From Sphingobium arseniciresistens (GTDB lineage Bacteria; Pseudomonadota; Alphaproteobacteria; Sphingomonadales; Sphingomonadaceae): a stretch of DNA of 64,000 bases. The notes beneath the pieces were generated by a model. It saw nothing but the letters and a program-made list of their open reading frames with translations, was not told the origin of the DNA and made no database searches. The DNA lies in the NCBI GenBank assembly GCA_029167225.1, contig JARFNK010000013.1:1-64000 (forward strand), written 5' to 3'. Position numbers and translations under genes: made by a program. Below are positions 18,507-28,500 of the stretch, in pieces (positions within the stretch are counted from its first letter, which is position 1; each line of letters starts with the position of its first letter).

Positions 18507-19280
18507 TCAGGCGCCTTCCGCCAGCCCCTGGAGGCGCCCGGCGTCGTGGATCTCGACCCCGCGACGGCCGCACAGGACGATGATGCCCGCGCGTGCGAGC
18601 TGGGTCATCTGGCGCGAGACGGTTTCGATGGTCAGCCCCAGGACATCGGCCATCTGTTGCCGTGACAGGGGCAGGTCCAGCCGGATGCAGCCATCCGCAG
18701 CGGGATCTCCGGCAAGGCGCCGTGCAATGTCCAGCAGGAAGGTCGCGACCTTCTCCTGCGCGCTCTTGCGGCCGAGCAGCAGCATCCAGCTGCGTGCGCG
18801 ATCCAGTTCGTCGAGCGTGCGCTGCAGCAGCCGATGTTCCAGGTCGGGATGCTCGCGGGCAAAACCGTCGAAGGCGCCGCGCGTGAACAGGCACAGGCGC
18901 GCGTCGGTGAGCGCGGTGACGCTATGCGGTGTCGTGCGGCCGAAGGGACGACCGATGAAGTCGGAGGGATAAACGACGCCGACGATCTGCTCGCGCCCAT
19001 CGCCCGTAGCGGTCGAGAGCTTCAGCGTGCCTTCGATGACATTGGCGACGACGGTGGAATCGTCGCCCTCCCACATCACCGTCTGCCCGGCCTGTACGCT
19101 CACGCGGCGGCCGATGCGGTTCATCGCCGTGATGTCATCCTCGTCCAGCGTCGCGCAGATGGCGCGGGTCCGCACTGCGCAGCGCTCGCACCCGTTCTGG
19201 CCTGATGCTGGCGTGCGGCACATGTCCGCAACATTGCCGGGTGCGGGCGCGTTTTGCGCCATGTCAAAATACATGTCCAT
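18507..19280 (-). CDS. fnrL: FNR-type oxygen-responsive transcription regulator
   Basis: A 257-residue Crp/Fnr protein. Four N-terminal cysteines (C21, C31, C34, C42) in the spacing CxxCx7C can hold an oxygen-labile [4Fe-4S] cluster. A cyclic-nucleotide-binding-type beta barrel follows, then a dimer helix and a C-terminal winged helix with LGLTIETVSRQ, the E--SR signature for TTGA half sites. It should activate the cco operon and hemN when oxygen is low; boxes of the right sequence lie before both. A FixJ-like box 39 bp upstream suggests control by FixLJ. Confidence 0.9.
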   Translation of the reverse strand: MDMYFDMAQNAPAPGNVADMCRTPASGQNGCERCAVRTRAICATLDEDDITAMNRIGRRVSVQAGQTVMWEGDDSTVVANVIEGTLKLSTATGDGREQIVGVVYPSDFIGRPFGRTTPHSVTALTDARLCLFTRGAFDGFAREHPDLEHRLLQRTLDELDRARSWMLLLGRKSAQEKVATFLLDIARRLAGDPAADGCIRLDLPLSRQQMADVLGLTIETVSRQMTQLARAGIIVLCGRRGVEIHDAGRLQGLAEGA

Positions 19281-19318
19281 GGTCGCTGCTTGGCGTGATG
19301 CTGCGCTGCAACCTATCC

Positions 19319-19332
19319 GTAATTGTCCCTAA
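19319..19332. promoter_or_regulatory. FixJ-like box upstream of fnrL
   Basis: GTAATTGTCCCTAA lies in the 65-bp gap between fixJ and fnrL. It resembles the FixJ target described in rhizobia (GTAATTTCCCTTA) and the site before ccoN. This would allow FixJ to switch on fnrL. Confidence 0.4.
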
Positions 19333-19345
19333 ATGGGCACGCCGA

Positions 19346-19960
19346 TCATTCCATGCCGGACTGGAAGGCGATGCGCAGGGCCTCCGCCAGGCTGTGGACT
19401 TCCAGCTTGGTCATCAGGTTGGCGCGATGGATTTCCACGGTGCGCGGGCTGATGCCTAGGTCATAGGCGATGGTCTTGTTGGGGAGGCCCTGCACCAGCC
19501 CCTGGAGCACCTCATGCTCGCGTTCGGTCAGCACGTTCAGCCGATCGCGCGCTTCCTCGGCGCGGGCACCGGCGCCGCGCTGGGCGAAGGCCTGTTGCGT
19601 CGCCGCCTGGATGCAGGCGAGCAGCGCGGCTTTCTCAAAAGGCTTCTCGATGAAGTCGCTTGCCCCCGCCTTCATCGCGGCTACCGGCATGTCAACTTCG
19701 CCATGTCCGGTCATGATGACGACCGGGATCATGATGCCGCGCGCACGCAGTTCCTTCTGCACCTCCAGCCCGTCGATGTCGGGCATGCGCACGTCGAGCA
19801 GGACGCATCCGGGATCGAGCGTGCCGCATTCCTTGAGGAAAGCCAGGCCGCCTTCATAGGTTCGGACGGTAAAACCATTGGTCTTGAGCAGGAAACTCAA
19901 CGACCTGCGGATCGCCTCGTCATCATCGACGACATGGATGGTGCCCTTGGTTTCGCTCAT
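19346..19960 (-). CDS. fixJ: Two-component response regulator FixJ
   Basis: A 204-residue regulator with a receiver domain (acidic cluster DDDE at 12-15, phospho-acceptor D56 in LLDVRMPD, K in EKPFEK) and a C-terminal LuxR/FixJ helix-turn-helix (LTEREHEVLQGLVQG, then GISPRTVEIHRANLM). It receives phosphate from FixL and activates transcription at low oxygen. The start at 19960 lies 5 bp after the fixL stop. It is most likely the direct activator of fnrL next door. Confidence 0.94.
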   Translation of the reverse strand: MSETKGTIHVVDDDEAIRRSLSFLLKTNGFTVRTYEGGLAFLKECGTLDPGCVLLDVRMPDIDGLEVQKELRARGIMIPVVIMTGHGEVDMPVAAMKAGASDFIEKPFEKAALLACIQAATQQAFAQRGAGARAEEARDRLNVLTEREHEVLQGLVQGLPNKTIAYDLGISPRTVEIHRANLMTKLEVHSLAEALRIAFQSGME

Positions 19961-19965
19961 GCTTG

Positions 19966-21105
19966 TTACTCGGCATTGTCCAGAGTGAAGTGAAAGGCCG
20001 TGCCGCCCCATTGGGAGGGTTCGGCCCAGATGCGGCCGCCATGGCCCTCGACGATGGTATGGCTGATCGAGAGGCCTACGCCCATCCCCGCCGCCTTGGT
20101 CGTGCTGAAGGGGGTAAAGAGCCGCCGCGACATGTCCGGGTCGAGCCCAGGGCCACTGTCCGCCACGGTCACTTCTACGCGGCCATCGTCTGCCTTCGCG
20201 GCGGACACGCGCAGGATGCGGACTGGACGACCGGCCATGGCCTCCACGGCGTTGCGGACGAGATTGATGATGACCTGCTGCATCTGCACCCGGTTCACCA
20301 TCACCATGCCGATTTCGGCATCGACATGGATGTCCATGTCGATGCCCCGGCTCTCAATGCCGATGAAGGCGAGCGCCGCGCCCTCCGACAACAGGCTGCG
20401 AAGCGGCTCGGGTTGCCGGTCGGGCTCGCCCCGGCGGATGAATTCCCTTAAGGACCGGATGATCTCGCCCGCGCGCAACGCCTGCCCGGCGCTTTCGTCC
20501 AGCGCTTCGCCGAGCATTTCGCGATCCACCGGGCCATCCAGGGCGAGCAGGTCGCGGGCGGCTTCCATATAGTTGGCGATGGCGGTCAGCGGTTGGTTCA
20601 ACTCATGGGCGAGCGCCGAGGCCAGCGTGCCCATGGCGGTGACGCGCGATGTATGCGCGAGTTCGGCCTGAAGATCCTGCAGGCGTCGCTCGGTGCGTTG
20701 CCGTTCGGTAAGATCGCGGATGAACCCGGTAAAGAAGCGCTGGCCATGATCGCGGACTTCGCCCACCGAAAGTTCGATGGGGAATGTGGAGCCATCGCGC
20801 CGCCGCGCGGTCGTCAACCGGCCGATGCCGATAATCCGCCGTTCCCCGGTGTCCAGATAATGCCGCACATAGCCGTCATGCCGCTCGCGATCGGGCGAAG
20901 GCATCAGCATGGAGATATTCTCGCCCAGCACTTCGCTTTCGGCATAGGAAAACATCCGTTCCGCCGCCGCGCTGAACGAAACGATCGTCGCATGAGAGTC
21001 GATCACGATCAGGGCATCGGGCACTGTCGCCAATATGGAACCGAGGACGGCTTGCTCAAGCGTGCCGTCCTCGCTGTTCGTCTGCTGCTTTTCGCCCTCG
21101 ACCAT
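19966..21105 (-). CDS. fixL: Oxygen-sensor histidine kinase FixL
   Basis: A 379-residue soluble kinase. The PAS domain carries the FixL heme features: the proximal histidine in [11 protein letters not shown] (about residue 76) and the arginine in IIGIGR that contacts bound oxygen. A HisKA domain follows with the phospho-acceptor in [12 protein letters not shown], then an HATPase domain with [10 protein letters not shown] and DSGPGLD. Oxygen binding should turn the kinase off. There are no membrane spans, unlike S. meliloti FixL. The start at 21105 is the first ATG after the last in-frame ambiguity; the frame upstream overlaps the stress-protein gene and does not look like FixL. Confidence 0.92.
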   Translation of the reverse strand: MVEGEKQQTNSEDGTLEQAVLGSILATVPDALIVIDSHATIVSFSAAAERMFSYAESEVLGENISMLMPSPDRERHDGYVRHYLDTGERRIIGIGRLTTARRRDGSTFPIELSVGEVRDHGQRFFTGFIRDLTERQRTERRLQDLQAELAHTSRVTAMGTLASALAHELNQPLTAIANYMEAARDLLALDGPVDREMLGEALDESAGQALRAGEIIRSLREFIRRGEPDRQPEPLRSLLSEGAALAFIGIESRGIDMDIHVDAEIGMVMVNRVQMQQVIINLVRNAVEAMAGRPVRILRVSAAKADDGRVEVTVADSGPGLDPDMSRRLFTPFSTTKAAGMGVGLSISHTIVEGHGGRIWAEPSQWGGTAFHFTLDNAE

Positions 21106-21125
21106 GCTCAGACCATGGCGATGTT

Positions 21126-21941
21126 TCAGTGCGCCAGCAAGAGCGGAACCCGTGCGGCACCAAGGAGATAGCGGGTGACGCCGCCGAAGATGGTTTCGCG
21201 CAGGCGGCTGTGGCCAAAAGCGCCCATGACGATCCAGTCCGCCGCCAGCTCGTTGAACGCATTGCCAAGGGCTTCCTCGATCGTCCGGTCCTTGCGCGGC
21301 CATTCGTGCAGTTCGGAAGGGATGCCGTGGCGGGAGAGATATTCCGATGCATGCGTACCGGGAAAGGCCTTCTTGGCGCTTTCCTCCACGGTGACGAGAT
21401 TGACCTGCTCGGCCAGCTGTAGAAGCGGCAGGGCGGCGCGCAATGCCACCGCGGCTTCGGGCGAGCCGTCCCACGCCACGACGGCGCGGCCGGTGCATTC
21501 GAAAGACGTGACATCATGAGGCACGGCCAGCACGGGGCAGCGGCTGCTTACCGCCAGGTCGCCGACAATGGACAGCGGACCATTGTCCGCGCGCCGGCCG
21601 GGGGGCGGCAGGGTGGCGACGATGACGTCGGCGAGGCGCGCGCCGTACAGCAGGCAGCGCACGACGTCGCCATCCATGTTGCGCCAGTCCCAGCTTACGC
21701 CTTCGCGGGCCAGCCGGGCCTCGATTTCTGCCCTGCTGGTCGCTTCCTGATCGCGGATGAAGCCGATGTCGGTGGGCATCACATAGGAGCCGCCGAACAT
21801 GTCCATCGCAACATAATCTTGCAACGCCGTGACCTGGAGGCAGCTGATATGCCCCCCGGTCGCGCGGGCGAGATCGAACGCCGCCTGCAGGCGGCTTTCC
21901 TGGGCGGTGTCGTCATGGACGTGCAACAGGATCGTCTTCAT
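21126..21941 (-). CDS. Universal stress protein, two UspA domains
   Basis: A 271-residue cytoplasmic protein with two UspA folds in tandem. The first begins [12 protein letters not shown]; the second ends with the nucleotide-binding motif [16 protein letters not shown]. Such proteins are commonly induced with FixLJ/FnrL regulons in alphaproteobacteria. It is 20 bp upstream of fixL on the same strand and is probably co-transcribed with fixLJ. Confidence 0.88.
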   Translation of the reverse strand: MKTILLHVHDDTAQESRLQAAFDLARATGGHISCLQVTALQDYVAMDMFGGSYVMPTDIGFIRDQEATSRAEIEARLAREGVSWDWRNMDGDVVRCLLYGARLADVIVATLPPPGRRADNGPLSIVGDLAVSSRCPVLAVPHDVTSFECTGRAVVAWDGSPEAAVALRAALPLLQLAEQVNLVTVEESAKKAFPGTHASEYLSRHGIPSELHEWPRKDRTIEEALGNAFNELAADWIVMGAFGHSRLRETIFGGVTRYLLGAARVPLLLAH

Positions 21942-22059
21942 GGCATGGCTCTCCTGAACCGGATAAAATCGCTTTCATCTGGCTACTGCGCGGGCGGTGG
22001 CGGCTCCATCCGTGAATGTCCGTATTTCGCCGGGCGGCGGAAATCGCGATCTCTGGGGG

Positions 22060-22410
22060 ATGACATGGAAGACGATTAGGCTTGAACTTGCGCGCACTGA
22101 TGATTTTCCGAAGGGGTCGGTGGCGCGCAGCTATGTGATGCGCCTGCCGCTGCAGCATGACGGCACGGTCGACGAGGCCGCGTTAAGCCAGAATCCTGAG
22201 CTTGCGACCGTGCGCAGGTTCTGGCCCAACGAACCCGACCGCCATGGCTATATGATCCACACCGTGGATGGCTGGATCCTTGCCCCCGTGCCGGACCGCC
22301 CCCGGCATCCTGCCTCATGTCCGCCCATCCGTCGCGGATCGGTCCTGTTGCTGACGGAACCCGGCGGCAATGTGATGCCCTATGAAGTGAAGGAATGCAG
22401 CGCGGGCTGA
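22060..22410 (+). CDS. Uncharacterised protein of a sphingomonad type
   Basis: A 116-residue soluble protein opening MTWKTIRLELARTDDFPKG with later VRRFWPNEPDRHGYMIH. I recall the pattern (beta-rich, with a VRRFW motif) from unnamed proteins of related bacteria, but no function is known to me. The start at 22060 gives the family-like opening; an in-frame ATG at 21997 adds sequence of poor character. It lies beside stress and oxygen-response genes. Confidence 0.6.
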   Translation: MTWKTIRLELARTDDFPKGSVARSYVMRLPLQHDGTVDEAALSQNPELATVRRFWPNEPDRHGYMIHTVDGWILAPVPDRPRHPASCPPIRRGSVLLLTEPGGNVMPYEVKECSAG

Positions 22411-22510
22411 ACCTGCTGCGGGTTGCCTAGTGCCAGGGTATCCGGTGCTTACGCAACACTACGGATGGTGACGGGAGCCACCGGAAGGCAAGAGGCCCCC
22501 GGCGCCCGGC

Positions 22511-23047
22511 ATGGGCGCAATGCAGGAGCTGCTTGCCATGGAAACCTTCCCCGCCACGCTTGAGACCCGCACGGGTTTTCGCTTTCTGGTCCGCCCGGTA
22601 GAGGAAAGCGATGCCCAGCCGCTCGCGCATTTCTTCGCCTCGGTTTCCGATGACGACCGCCGTTTCCGGTTTCTGAGCGCCGCGCCCGCCGTCACCAGCG
22701 CGCAACTGGAAGAGATGACCCATTGCGATCACCATCTGCGCGAAACCTTCCTTGCCTTCCCTATGGATGGCGGAGAGATCATCGCCGCCGCGACGCTGGG
22801 CGCCGATGCCTCGCTGGCGATCGGAGAGGTCGCGATCGCCATCGGTACCGGTTTCAAGGGGCGCGGCATCGGCTGGACGCTGCTGGATTTCGTCGCTGTC
22901 CAAGCGAAGGCGCGGGGCATCAGGCGGTTGCAGTCAATCGAGAGCCGGCAGAACCACGCGGCGATCGAACTGGAACGTGAGCAGGGGTTCAAGGCACGTT
23001 CGCTTGACGGCGACCCTTCGCTGATGCTGCTCGAACGCACGCTCTGA
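22511..23047 (+). CDS. GNAT-family acetyltransferase
   Basis: Up to 178 residues with a GNAT fold: N-terminal RPVEESDAQPLAHFFASVSDDDRRFRF, acyl-CoA-binding IGTGFKGRGIGWTLLDF and C-terminal IESRQNHAAIELEREQGF. The N-terminal pattern resembles stand-alone GNAT modules linked to acyl-CoA synthetases and protein acetylation. The substrate is not known. Starts at 22511, 22520 or 22541 are possible. Confidence 0.8.
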   Translation: MGAMQELLAMETFPATLETRTGFRFLVRPVEESDAQPLAHFFASVSDDDRRFRFLSAAPAVTSAQLEEMTHCDHHLRETFLAFPMDGGEIIAAATLGADASLAIGEVAIAIGTGFKGRGIGWTLLDFVAVQAKARGIRRLQSIESRQNHAAIELEREQGFKARSLDGDPSLMLLERTL

Positions 23048-23065
23048 GATAATTCCCCGAATAGA

Positions 23066-23102
23066 AAAGGGCGGTCGCGGAACAGGTTCCGGGCCGCCTT
23101 TC
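23066..23102. terminator. Terminator after the GNAT gene
   Basis: AAAGGGCGG and CCGCCTTT flank an inner stem CGGAAC/GTTCCG, with A-rich and T-rich edges on either side. It is a typical hairpin 20 bp after the stop and could stop transcription from both sides. Confidence 0.6.
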
Positions 23103-23128
23103 TCATGCGCCGGTCGCTGGCCGGGGAC

Positions 23129-23164
23129 AAAAAAAGGAAGGGGGCGACCTTCCGGGCCGCCCCC
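23129..23164 (-). terminator. Intrinsic terminator after ompW
   Basis: On the minus strand, a GGGGGCG/CGCCCCC stem (23140-23146 with 23158-23164) is followed by a run of seven T residues within ten bases. It lies about 25 bp beyond the ompW stop. Confidence 0.75.
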
Positions 23165-23187
23165 TCCGTCATTCTCCGGTCCCCGTA

Positions 23188-23850
23188 TCAGAAACGCATG
23201 CCGATGCCCACGCCGAAGACCAGCGGATCGAGGTTCAGCTTCACCCGCTGCACGCCGGCGGCTGTCGTGGACAGGCGGGCGGTCGTGTCGATGTCCAGAT
23301 ACTTCACGTCGAAGTTCAGGAACATCTTCTCGTTGAGGTCGATGTCCACGCCGGCCTGCGCGGCCCAGCCGACGCTGTCGGACATGTGGACGCTCGTCTT
23401 GCCGACCGCAGCCTGCAGGCCGCTCGATGCCTTTTCCGAATAGAACAGGGTGTAGTTGATGCCGGCGCCGACATAGGGGCGCACATGGCCGTCCACGATC
23501 GGGTGATATTGCACGGTCAGCGTCGGCGGCAGCACCCAGGTCGAGGCGAGCTTGCCGATGCCGCCGGTGGTGCCCGAGACACCGCTTGCCGTGTGCTTGG
23601 TGGTGGCCGCGATCAACTCGAAACCGATATGGTCGGTTGCCATATAGGTAACGTCCACTTCGGGCATCACCGAATTGTCGACCTTTGCCTTTTCGCCGGG
23701 AAAGGCGGGCAGGATGCTGCCGCTCTTTTCGTTGGGCGCCACCATGATGCCGCGCAGGCGCACCAATATGTCGCCCTGCTTGGCCTGAGCCGGGCTGGTC
23801 AGCCCAGCCGCCATGGCGGCGGTGGCGAGCAGGATCATCTTCATTTTCAT
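23188..23850 (-). CDS. OmpW-family outer membrane protein
   Basis: A 220-residue protein with a signal peptide (MKMKMILLATAAMAAGL, cleavage after AQA) and an OmpW beta-barrel: RLRGIMVAPNEKSG near the mature N-terminus, PTLTVQYH, RPYVGAGINYTLFY and a terminal phenylalanine (GVGIGMRF). OmpW forms a narrow hydrophobic channel. OmpW is a known low-oxygen-induced protein in several proteobacteria. The FNR-like box at 23917-23930 lies 67 bp upstream. Confidence 0.88.
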   Translation of the reverse strand: MKMKMILLATAAMAAGLTSPAQAKQGDILVRLRGIMVAPNEKSGSILPAFPGEKAKVDNSVMPEVDVTYMATDHIGFELIAATTKHTASGVSGTTGGIGKLASTWVLPPTLTVQYHPIVDGHVRPYVGAGINYTLFYSEKASSGLQAAVGKTSVHMSDSVGWAAQAGVDIDLNEKMFLNFDVKYLDIDTTARLSTTAAGVQRVKLNLDPLVFGVGIGMRF

Positions 23851-23916
23851 GGGTTTTCTCCATCCCTTTCATGAAATCAGTGAAGGGGGATGTGCGCTTG
23901 CCGCGCGGCGCCGTCA

Positions 23917-23930
23917 TTGATCCCGCGCAA
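23917..23930. promoter_or_regulatory. Near-consensus FNR box between ompW and hemN
   Basis: TTGATCCCGCGCAA matches TTGA-N6-TCAA except for one base in the second half site. It lies in the divergent region serving ompW (leftwards) and hemN (rightwards); hemN is a classical FNR target. Confidence 0.6.
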
Positions 23931-23975
23931 GGGCTTTTTTGACATGGCGCAATGCCGTCTGCGCGCTCGCGTGCG

Positions 23976-25292
23976 ATGACGCTGCCCATGAGAGACTATC
24001 ATCCCGACTTGCTGGAGGCATCGGTCCCGCGCTACACCAGCTATCCCACGGCGGCGCAGTTTTCCGGCGATGTGGGCGCGCCGGCGCTGGCGGAGCGGCT
24101 GGGCGGCGTCGCGGCGGACGCCGACCTGTCGCTCTACCTCCACATTCCCTATTGCCATGACATCTGCTGGTACTGCGGATGCAACACCGGTGCGGCCGGA
24201 CGGGCGAGCCGGCTGTCCGCCTATGTCGAGGCGCTGGAGCGGGAGATCGCGCTGGTGGCGGGAACGCTCGGCGGGCGCGGGATCGTGCGCCATGTCGCCT
24301 TTGGCGGCGGGAGCCCCAATGCCCTGCCACTGGTCGATTTCGTGCGGATCTTCCAGCAACTGACCCTGTGCTTCGCCATGAGCGAGGCGGATATCTCCGT
24401 CGAGATCGACCCACGCCGCTTCGACCGGCAATGGATCGCCGCCATGGGGTCGCTGGGTGTGCGACGGGTCAATCTGGGGGTGCAGACCTTTGCCCCGCAT
24501 GTGCAGCAGCGGATCGGCCGGGTGCAGCCGCGCGAAATGGTGGAAGCTGTGGTCGCAGGTCTCCGGGCGGAAGGCATCGCCGTGGGCTTCGACCTGATGT
24601 ACGGCCTGCCCGGACAGAGCCTTGCCGATCTGGAGGAGACTCTGGAGGCGACGATCGCCCTTCGCCCGGCACGCATCGCGTTGTTCGGCTATGCCCATAT
24701 GCCGCGCCTGCTGCCGCGTCAGCGCCGGATCAATGGGGACGAACTCCCGGCGAGCCCGCAGCGCTTCGACATGGCGGCGCTCGGCTATGACCGGCTGACG
24801 GCGGCCGGCTATCGCGCCATCGGCTTCGATCATTTCGCGCTGCCCGAGGATTCTCTGGCGATCGCTGCCGAAGGGGGCACGCTGCGCCGGAATTTCCAGG
24901 GCTTTACCGACGATGCGAGCAATCATCTGATCGGCCTTGGCGCCAGCGCCATCAGCATGTTTCCCGACCTGATCGTGCAGAATGAGAAGAATGCCGGGGC
25001 GTGGCGCGCACTGGTCTCCAGCGGCGCACTCTCGGCGGTGCGCGGGGTCGTGCGGACGCCGGCGGACCGGATGCGCGGGCGCATCATCGAAGACATATTG
25101 TGCCGGGGGCATGCGGAGATCGCCGATGTCGCCGTGTCAGGGCTCGATCGCTTCACCGGGCGCGGGCTTGCCGAACGCAGCGGCCAGGCGGTCCGCCTGT
25201 CGCCCGGTGGCCTGCCCTATGCGCGGGCGGTGGCGTCTGCCTTCGACGCTTATCTGCAGCCGGCTGAGAAGCGGTTCAGCAATGCCATCTAG
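23976..25292 (+). CDS. hemN: Oxygen-independent coproporphyrinogen III oxidase
   Basis: A radical SAM enzyme of about 438 residues that decarboxylates coproporphyrinogen III to protoporphyrinogen IX without oxygen in the heme pathway. It opens with DYHPDLLEASVPRYTSYPTA, carries the cluster motif CHDICWYC plus the extra cysteine of GCNT that is typical of true HemN, and has FGGGSPNALP and FDLMYGLPGQ downstream. Starts at 23952, 23976 and 23988 are all possible. Neighbouring cbb3 oxidase genes need heme at low oxygen, which explains the location. Confidence 0.94.
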   Translation: MTLPMRDYHPDLLEASVPRYTSYPTAAQFSGDVGAPALAERLGGVAADADLSLYLHIPYCHDICWYCGCNTGAAGRASRLSAYVEALEREIALVAGTLGGRGIVRHVAFGGGSPNALPLVDFVRIFQQLTLCFAMSEADISVEIDPRRFDRQWIAAMGSLGVRRVNLGVQTFAPHVQQRIGRVQPREMVEAVVAGLRAEGIAVGFDLMYGLPGQSLADLEETLEATIALRPARIALFGYAHMPRLLPRQRRINGDELPASPQRFDMAALGYDRLTAAGYRAIGFDHFALPEDSLAIAAEGGTLRRNFQGFTDDASNHLIGLGASAISMFPDLIVQNEKNAGAWRALVSSGALSAVRGVVRTPADRMRGRIIEDILCRGHAEIADVAVSGLDRFTGRGLAERSGQAVRLSPGGLPYARAVASAFDAYLQPAEKRFSNAI

Positions 25293-25506
25293 GGCTGGCG
25301 CCATCCTTGGCCTGATGGCCGCCGCGACGATGGGCAATGCGGCGCCCATGCCTGCGCCGCACGGCCTGCGGGTGCAGATGTGCGGCGGCGGCACCGTCGA
25401 ATTGCCCGTGCCCGGTGGCGGAGACAGGCAGGATCGTCACCCAACCGGCTGCCATGCCCTGTGCGAGCATCGCCGGACCTTGCGCCGCGGGTGCGGTGCA
25501 GCCTGA
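25282..25506 (+). CDS. Small cysteine-containing exported protein
   Basis: A 74-residue ORF whose ATG overlaps the end of hemN by 11 bp. It has a signal-peptide-like opening (MPSRAGAILGLMAAATMGNAA) and then MCGGGTVELPVP, GCHALCEHRR and a final cysteine near RRGCGAA. The CGG...CHAxC pattern is one I associate with small unnamed proteins of sphingomonads. The function is unknown; the overlap suggests coupling to hemN. Confidence 0.5.
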   Translation: MPSRAGAILGLMAAATMGNAAPMPAPHGLRVQMCGGGTVELPVPGGGDRQDRHPTGCHALCEHRRTLRRGCGAA

Positions 25507-25523
25507 TCTGGAAACTCCGCCTG

Positions 25524-28500
25524 TCAGGCGATGGTCATCAGGCTGGCATTGCCACCGGCGGCGGTCGTGTTGATCGAGGTGGAGACCTCCTCCAGCAGCC
25601 ACTGTGTCCGATAGGCCTGGTCGGAAGGAGCATCCCTGCGGGCGGCCTGCGTCAGGAGGATTGGCCCCGGCATTGAGGCGATTTCCGCCATGGCGGCGCG
25701 GAGATGGGCATCATCGCCCTCGATCAGCGCGCCCGCGAAATTGTCCTTCGCCCCCGAGATGCGCGTGACGACGCTGCGGGGCATGTCCGCGACCATCGCC
25801 TGCAAGACAGTGGCGGCGCGGAGCGTGGCGTGGTTGCCCGTGGAAAGCACGGCGGCGACCTGATCGAACAGTCCCCCGATCGTCTGCGGCATGAGCAGAA
25901 TCCGGCCTCGCGGATGCAAGGCATAGAGGTTGCGTTCGCCCACTGGCCCCGCCAGTTCGCTGTGCAGGCCCAGTAGCGATTGCGACCCCATTGCCCGTGC
26001 GGATCGGGCATGGTCAACGTCGCCGCGGGCATCCAGCCATGCAGCGAAATCGGCAAGCGCGGGGTCTGGCGATGCCACCGGCAACGGGATGTCCTGCGGC
26101 TCGTCCTTCACAAGACGCCGGATGTAGAGCGGCCCGCCCGCCTTCGGCCCGGTGCCGGAAAGGCAGCGCCCGCCAAAAGGCTGCACGCCCACGACCGCGC
26201 CGATGACATTGCGATTGATGTAGAGATTGCCGGCCTTGATCCGCGCGGTGACATGCGCAATCGTCTCGTCGAGCCGGGTGTGCAGGCCGAAGGTCAGGCC
26301 ATAGCCGGTGGCGTTGATCGCGTCGATCAGCCGGTCGAGATCGGCGCGGGCATAGCGGATGACATGCAGCACCGGGCCGAAGACCTCCTGGCGAAGGTCT
26401 GACAGCGTGTCCAGTTCGATGATCGTCGGCGGAACGAAGGTGCCATGCGCCGTCTCCCCGCTCAGCGCGATCTGTTCAACCGGACGGCCCAGCGCCCGCA
26501 TCCGCGCGATATGCGCCTCGATCATGTCGCGCGCTTCGGCGGTGATGACGGGGCCGATGTCGGTGCTCAACCGGTCGGTGCGGCCGATGCTGAGTTCGCG
26601 CAGTGCGCCCTTGAGCATCGAAAGGATGCGGTCGGCGACATCGTCCTGCAGGCAGAGGATCCGCAGCGCGGAGCAGCGCTGGCCGGCACTGTCGAAGGCG
26701 GAGGCGATCACATCGCCCACCACCTGCTCGGCGAGCGCGGACGAATCGACGATCATGGCGTTCTGGCCGCCCGTCTCGGCGATCAGCGGGATGGGCTGGC
26801 CTTCGGGTGAAAGTCGCCGCGCAAGCTGCCCCTGGATAAGGCGGGCCACCTGCGTCGATCCAGTGAACATCACGGCGACGCAATGGGGCTCCGCCACCAG
26901 CGCCGCGCCGACCGTTCCGTCACCGGGCAGAAGCGTCAGCACATCTTCGGGTACGCCGGCCGCGTGGAGGATATGAACGGCCTGCGCCGCGATCAGCGGG
27001 GTTTCCTCGGCGGGCTTGGCGAGTACGGCGTTGCCCGCAGCCAGGGCGGCGGCGACCTGTCCGGTGAAGATCGCCAGCGGGAAATTCCACGGGCTGATGC
27101 AGATGACGACGCCGAGTGGCGGGTGGGCGCCATCAAGCGTGCCCCGGGCCTGTTCCGCATAATAGCGCAGGAAGTCGATCGCCTCGCGAACCTCGGCAAT
27201 GGCATTGGGCAGGGATTTGCCCGCTTCCCGCATGATGAGCCCGAGCAGGTCCGGCATGCTGGCCTGAAGTGCATCGGCGGCACGATCCAGGCAAGCGGCA
27301 CGCTCCGTTGCCGATGTCGCGGCCCATGATGGCGCGGCATGGGCCGCGCGCAGGACTGCGGCACGGACATCGGCTTCCGTCGCGTCCGTCACCATGCCCA
27401 CGATGTCGCGATGATCGGCGGGGTTGAGGACGGTGCGCGCCGACGCGGCGGGTCCGGTGGGCGGGGCGGCCTCCCATGCGTGGCGGGCGCTGGCGGGGAG
27501 CCGTTCCGCCAGCATCGCCAGCACATGCTCGTCCGAAAGATCGAGCCCGGCCGAATTTCGGCGCTTGCCGAGAATATCTGCCGGCAGCGCGATCTGCGCG
27601 TGCTTCTCGCCGGGGACGGCCATGGCGCGCACCGCATCGACCGGGTCGGCCACCAGATCGGCGACAGGCACGTTCGGATCGGCGATGCGGTTGACGAAGG
27701 AGGAGTTGGCGCCATTTTCCAGCAGGCGCCGCACCAGATAGGCAAGCAGCGTCTCATGCGTGCCGACCGGCGCATAGATGCGGCAGGGACGGTCCAGCTT
27801 GTCCTTGCCGACCACCTCCTCATACAGCGGCTCGCCCATGCCGTGGAGGCACTGGAACTCATAGCGGCCGATAGCGAAATCCGGCCCGGCCATCTGGTAG
27901 ATCGTTGCGAGAGTCTGGGCATTATGCGTGGCGAATTGCGGGAAGACCGCATCCGTCGCGCCCAGCAGCTTGCGGGCGCAGGCGACATAGGAAATGTCCG
28001 TATGCGCCTTGCGCGTGAACACCGGGAAGTCGGGCAGGCCATCGACCTGCGCCCGCTTGATCTCCGCATCCCAATAGGCGCCCTTCACGAGCCGCACCAT
28101 GATCCGCCGGCCGGCGCGCCGCGCAAGGTCGATGATCCAGTCGATCACGAAGGGGCAGCGCTTGCCATAGGCCTGCACGACGAAGCCGAGGCCGTTCCAG
28201 CCAGCGAGCGCAGGATCGAGCGCCAGCGCCTCCAGCAGGTCGAGCGACAGTTCCAGCCGGTCGGCTTCCTCCGCGTCGATATTGAGGCCGATGTCGTACC
28301 GCTTGGCCAGCAGCGACAGCGTTTTCACGCGCGGCAGCAATTCTTGCATGACCCGCCCGCCCTGCGCCCGGCTGTAGCGGGGGTGGAGGGCGGAGAGCTT
28401 GATCGAGATGCCCGGCCCGGCATAGATGCCGCGCCCGGCCGAGGCCGCGCCGATGGCGTGGATCGCCGCCTCATAATCGGCATAATAGCGCTGCGCGTCC

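Noticed and set aside
16518-18665. 715-codon open frame on the plus strand
   Set aside because: It is antisense to ccoN and ccoO, whose protein sequences are unmistakable. The translation is His/Arg/Asp-rich as expected of shadow frames in GC-rich DNA.
21050-21498. Longer FixL with about 130 extra N-terminal residues
   Set aside because: The extra region overlaps the universal stress protein gene and is Arg/Gly-rich, unlike a sensor domain.
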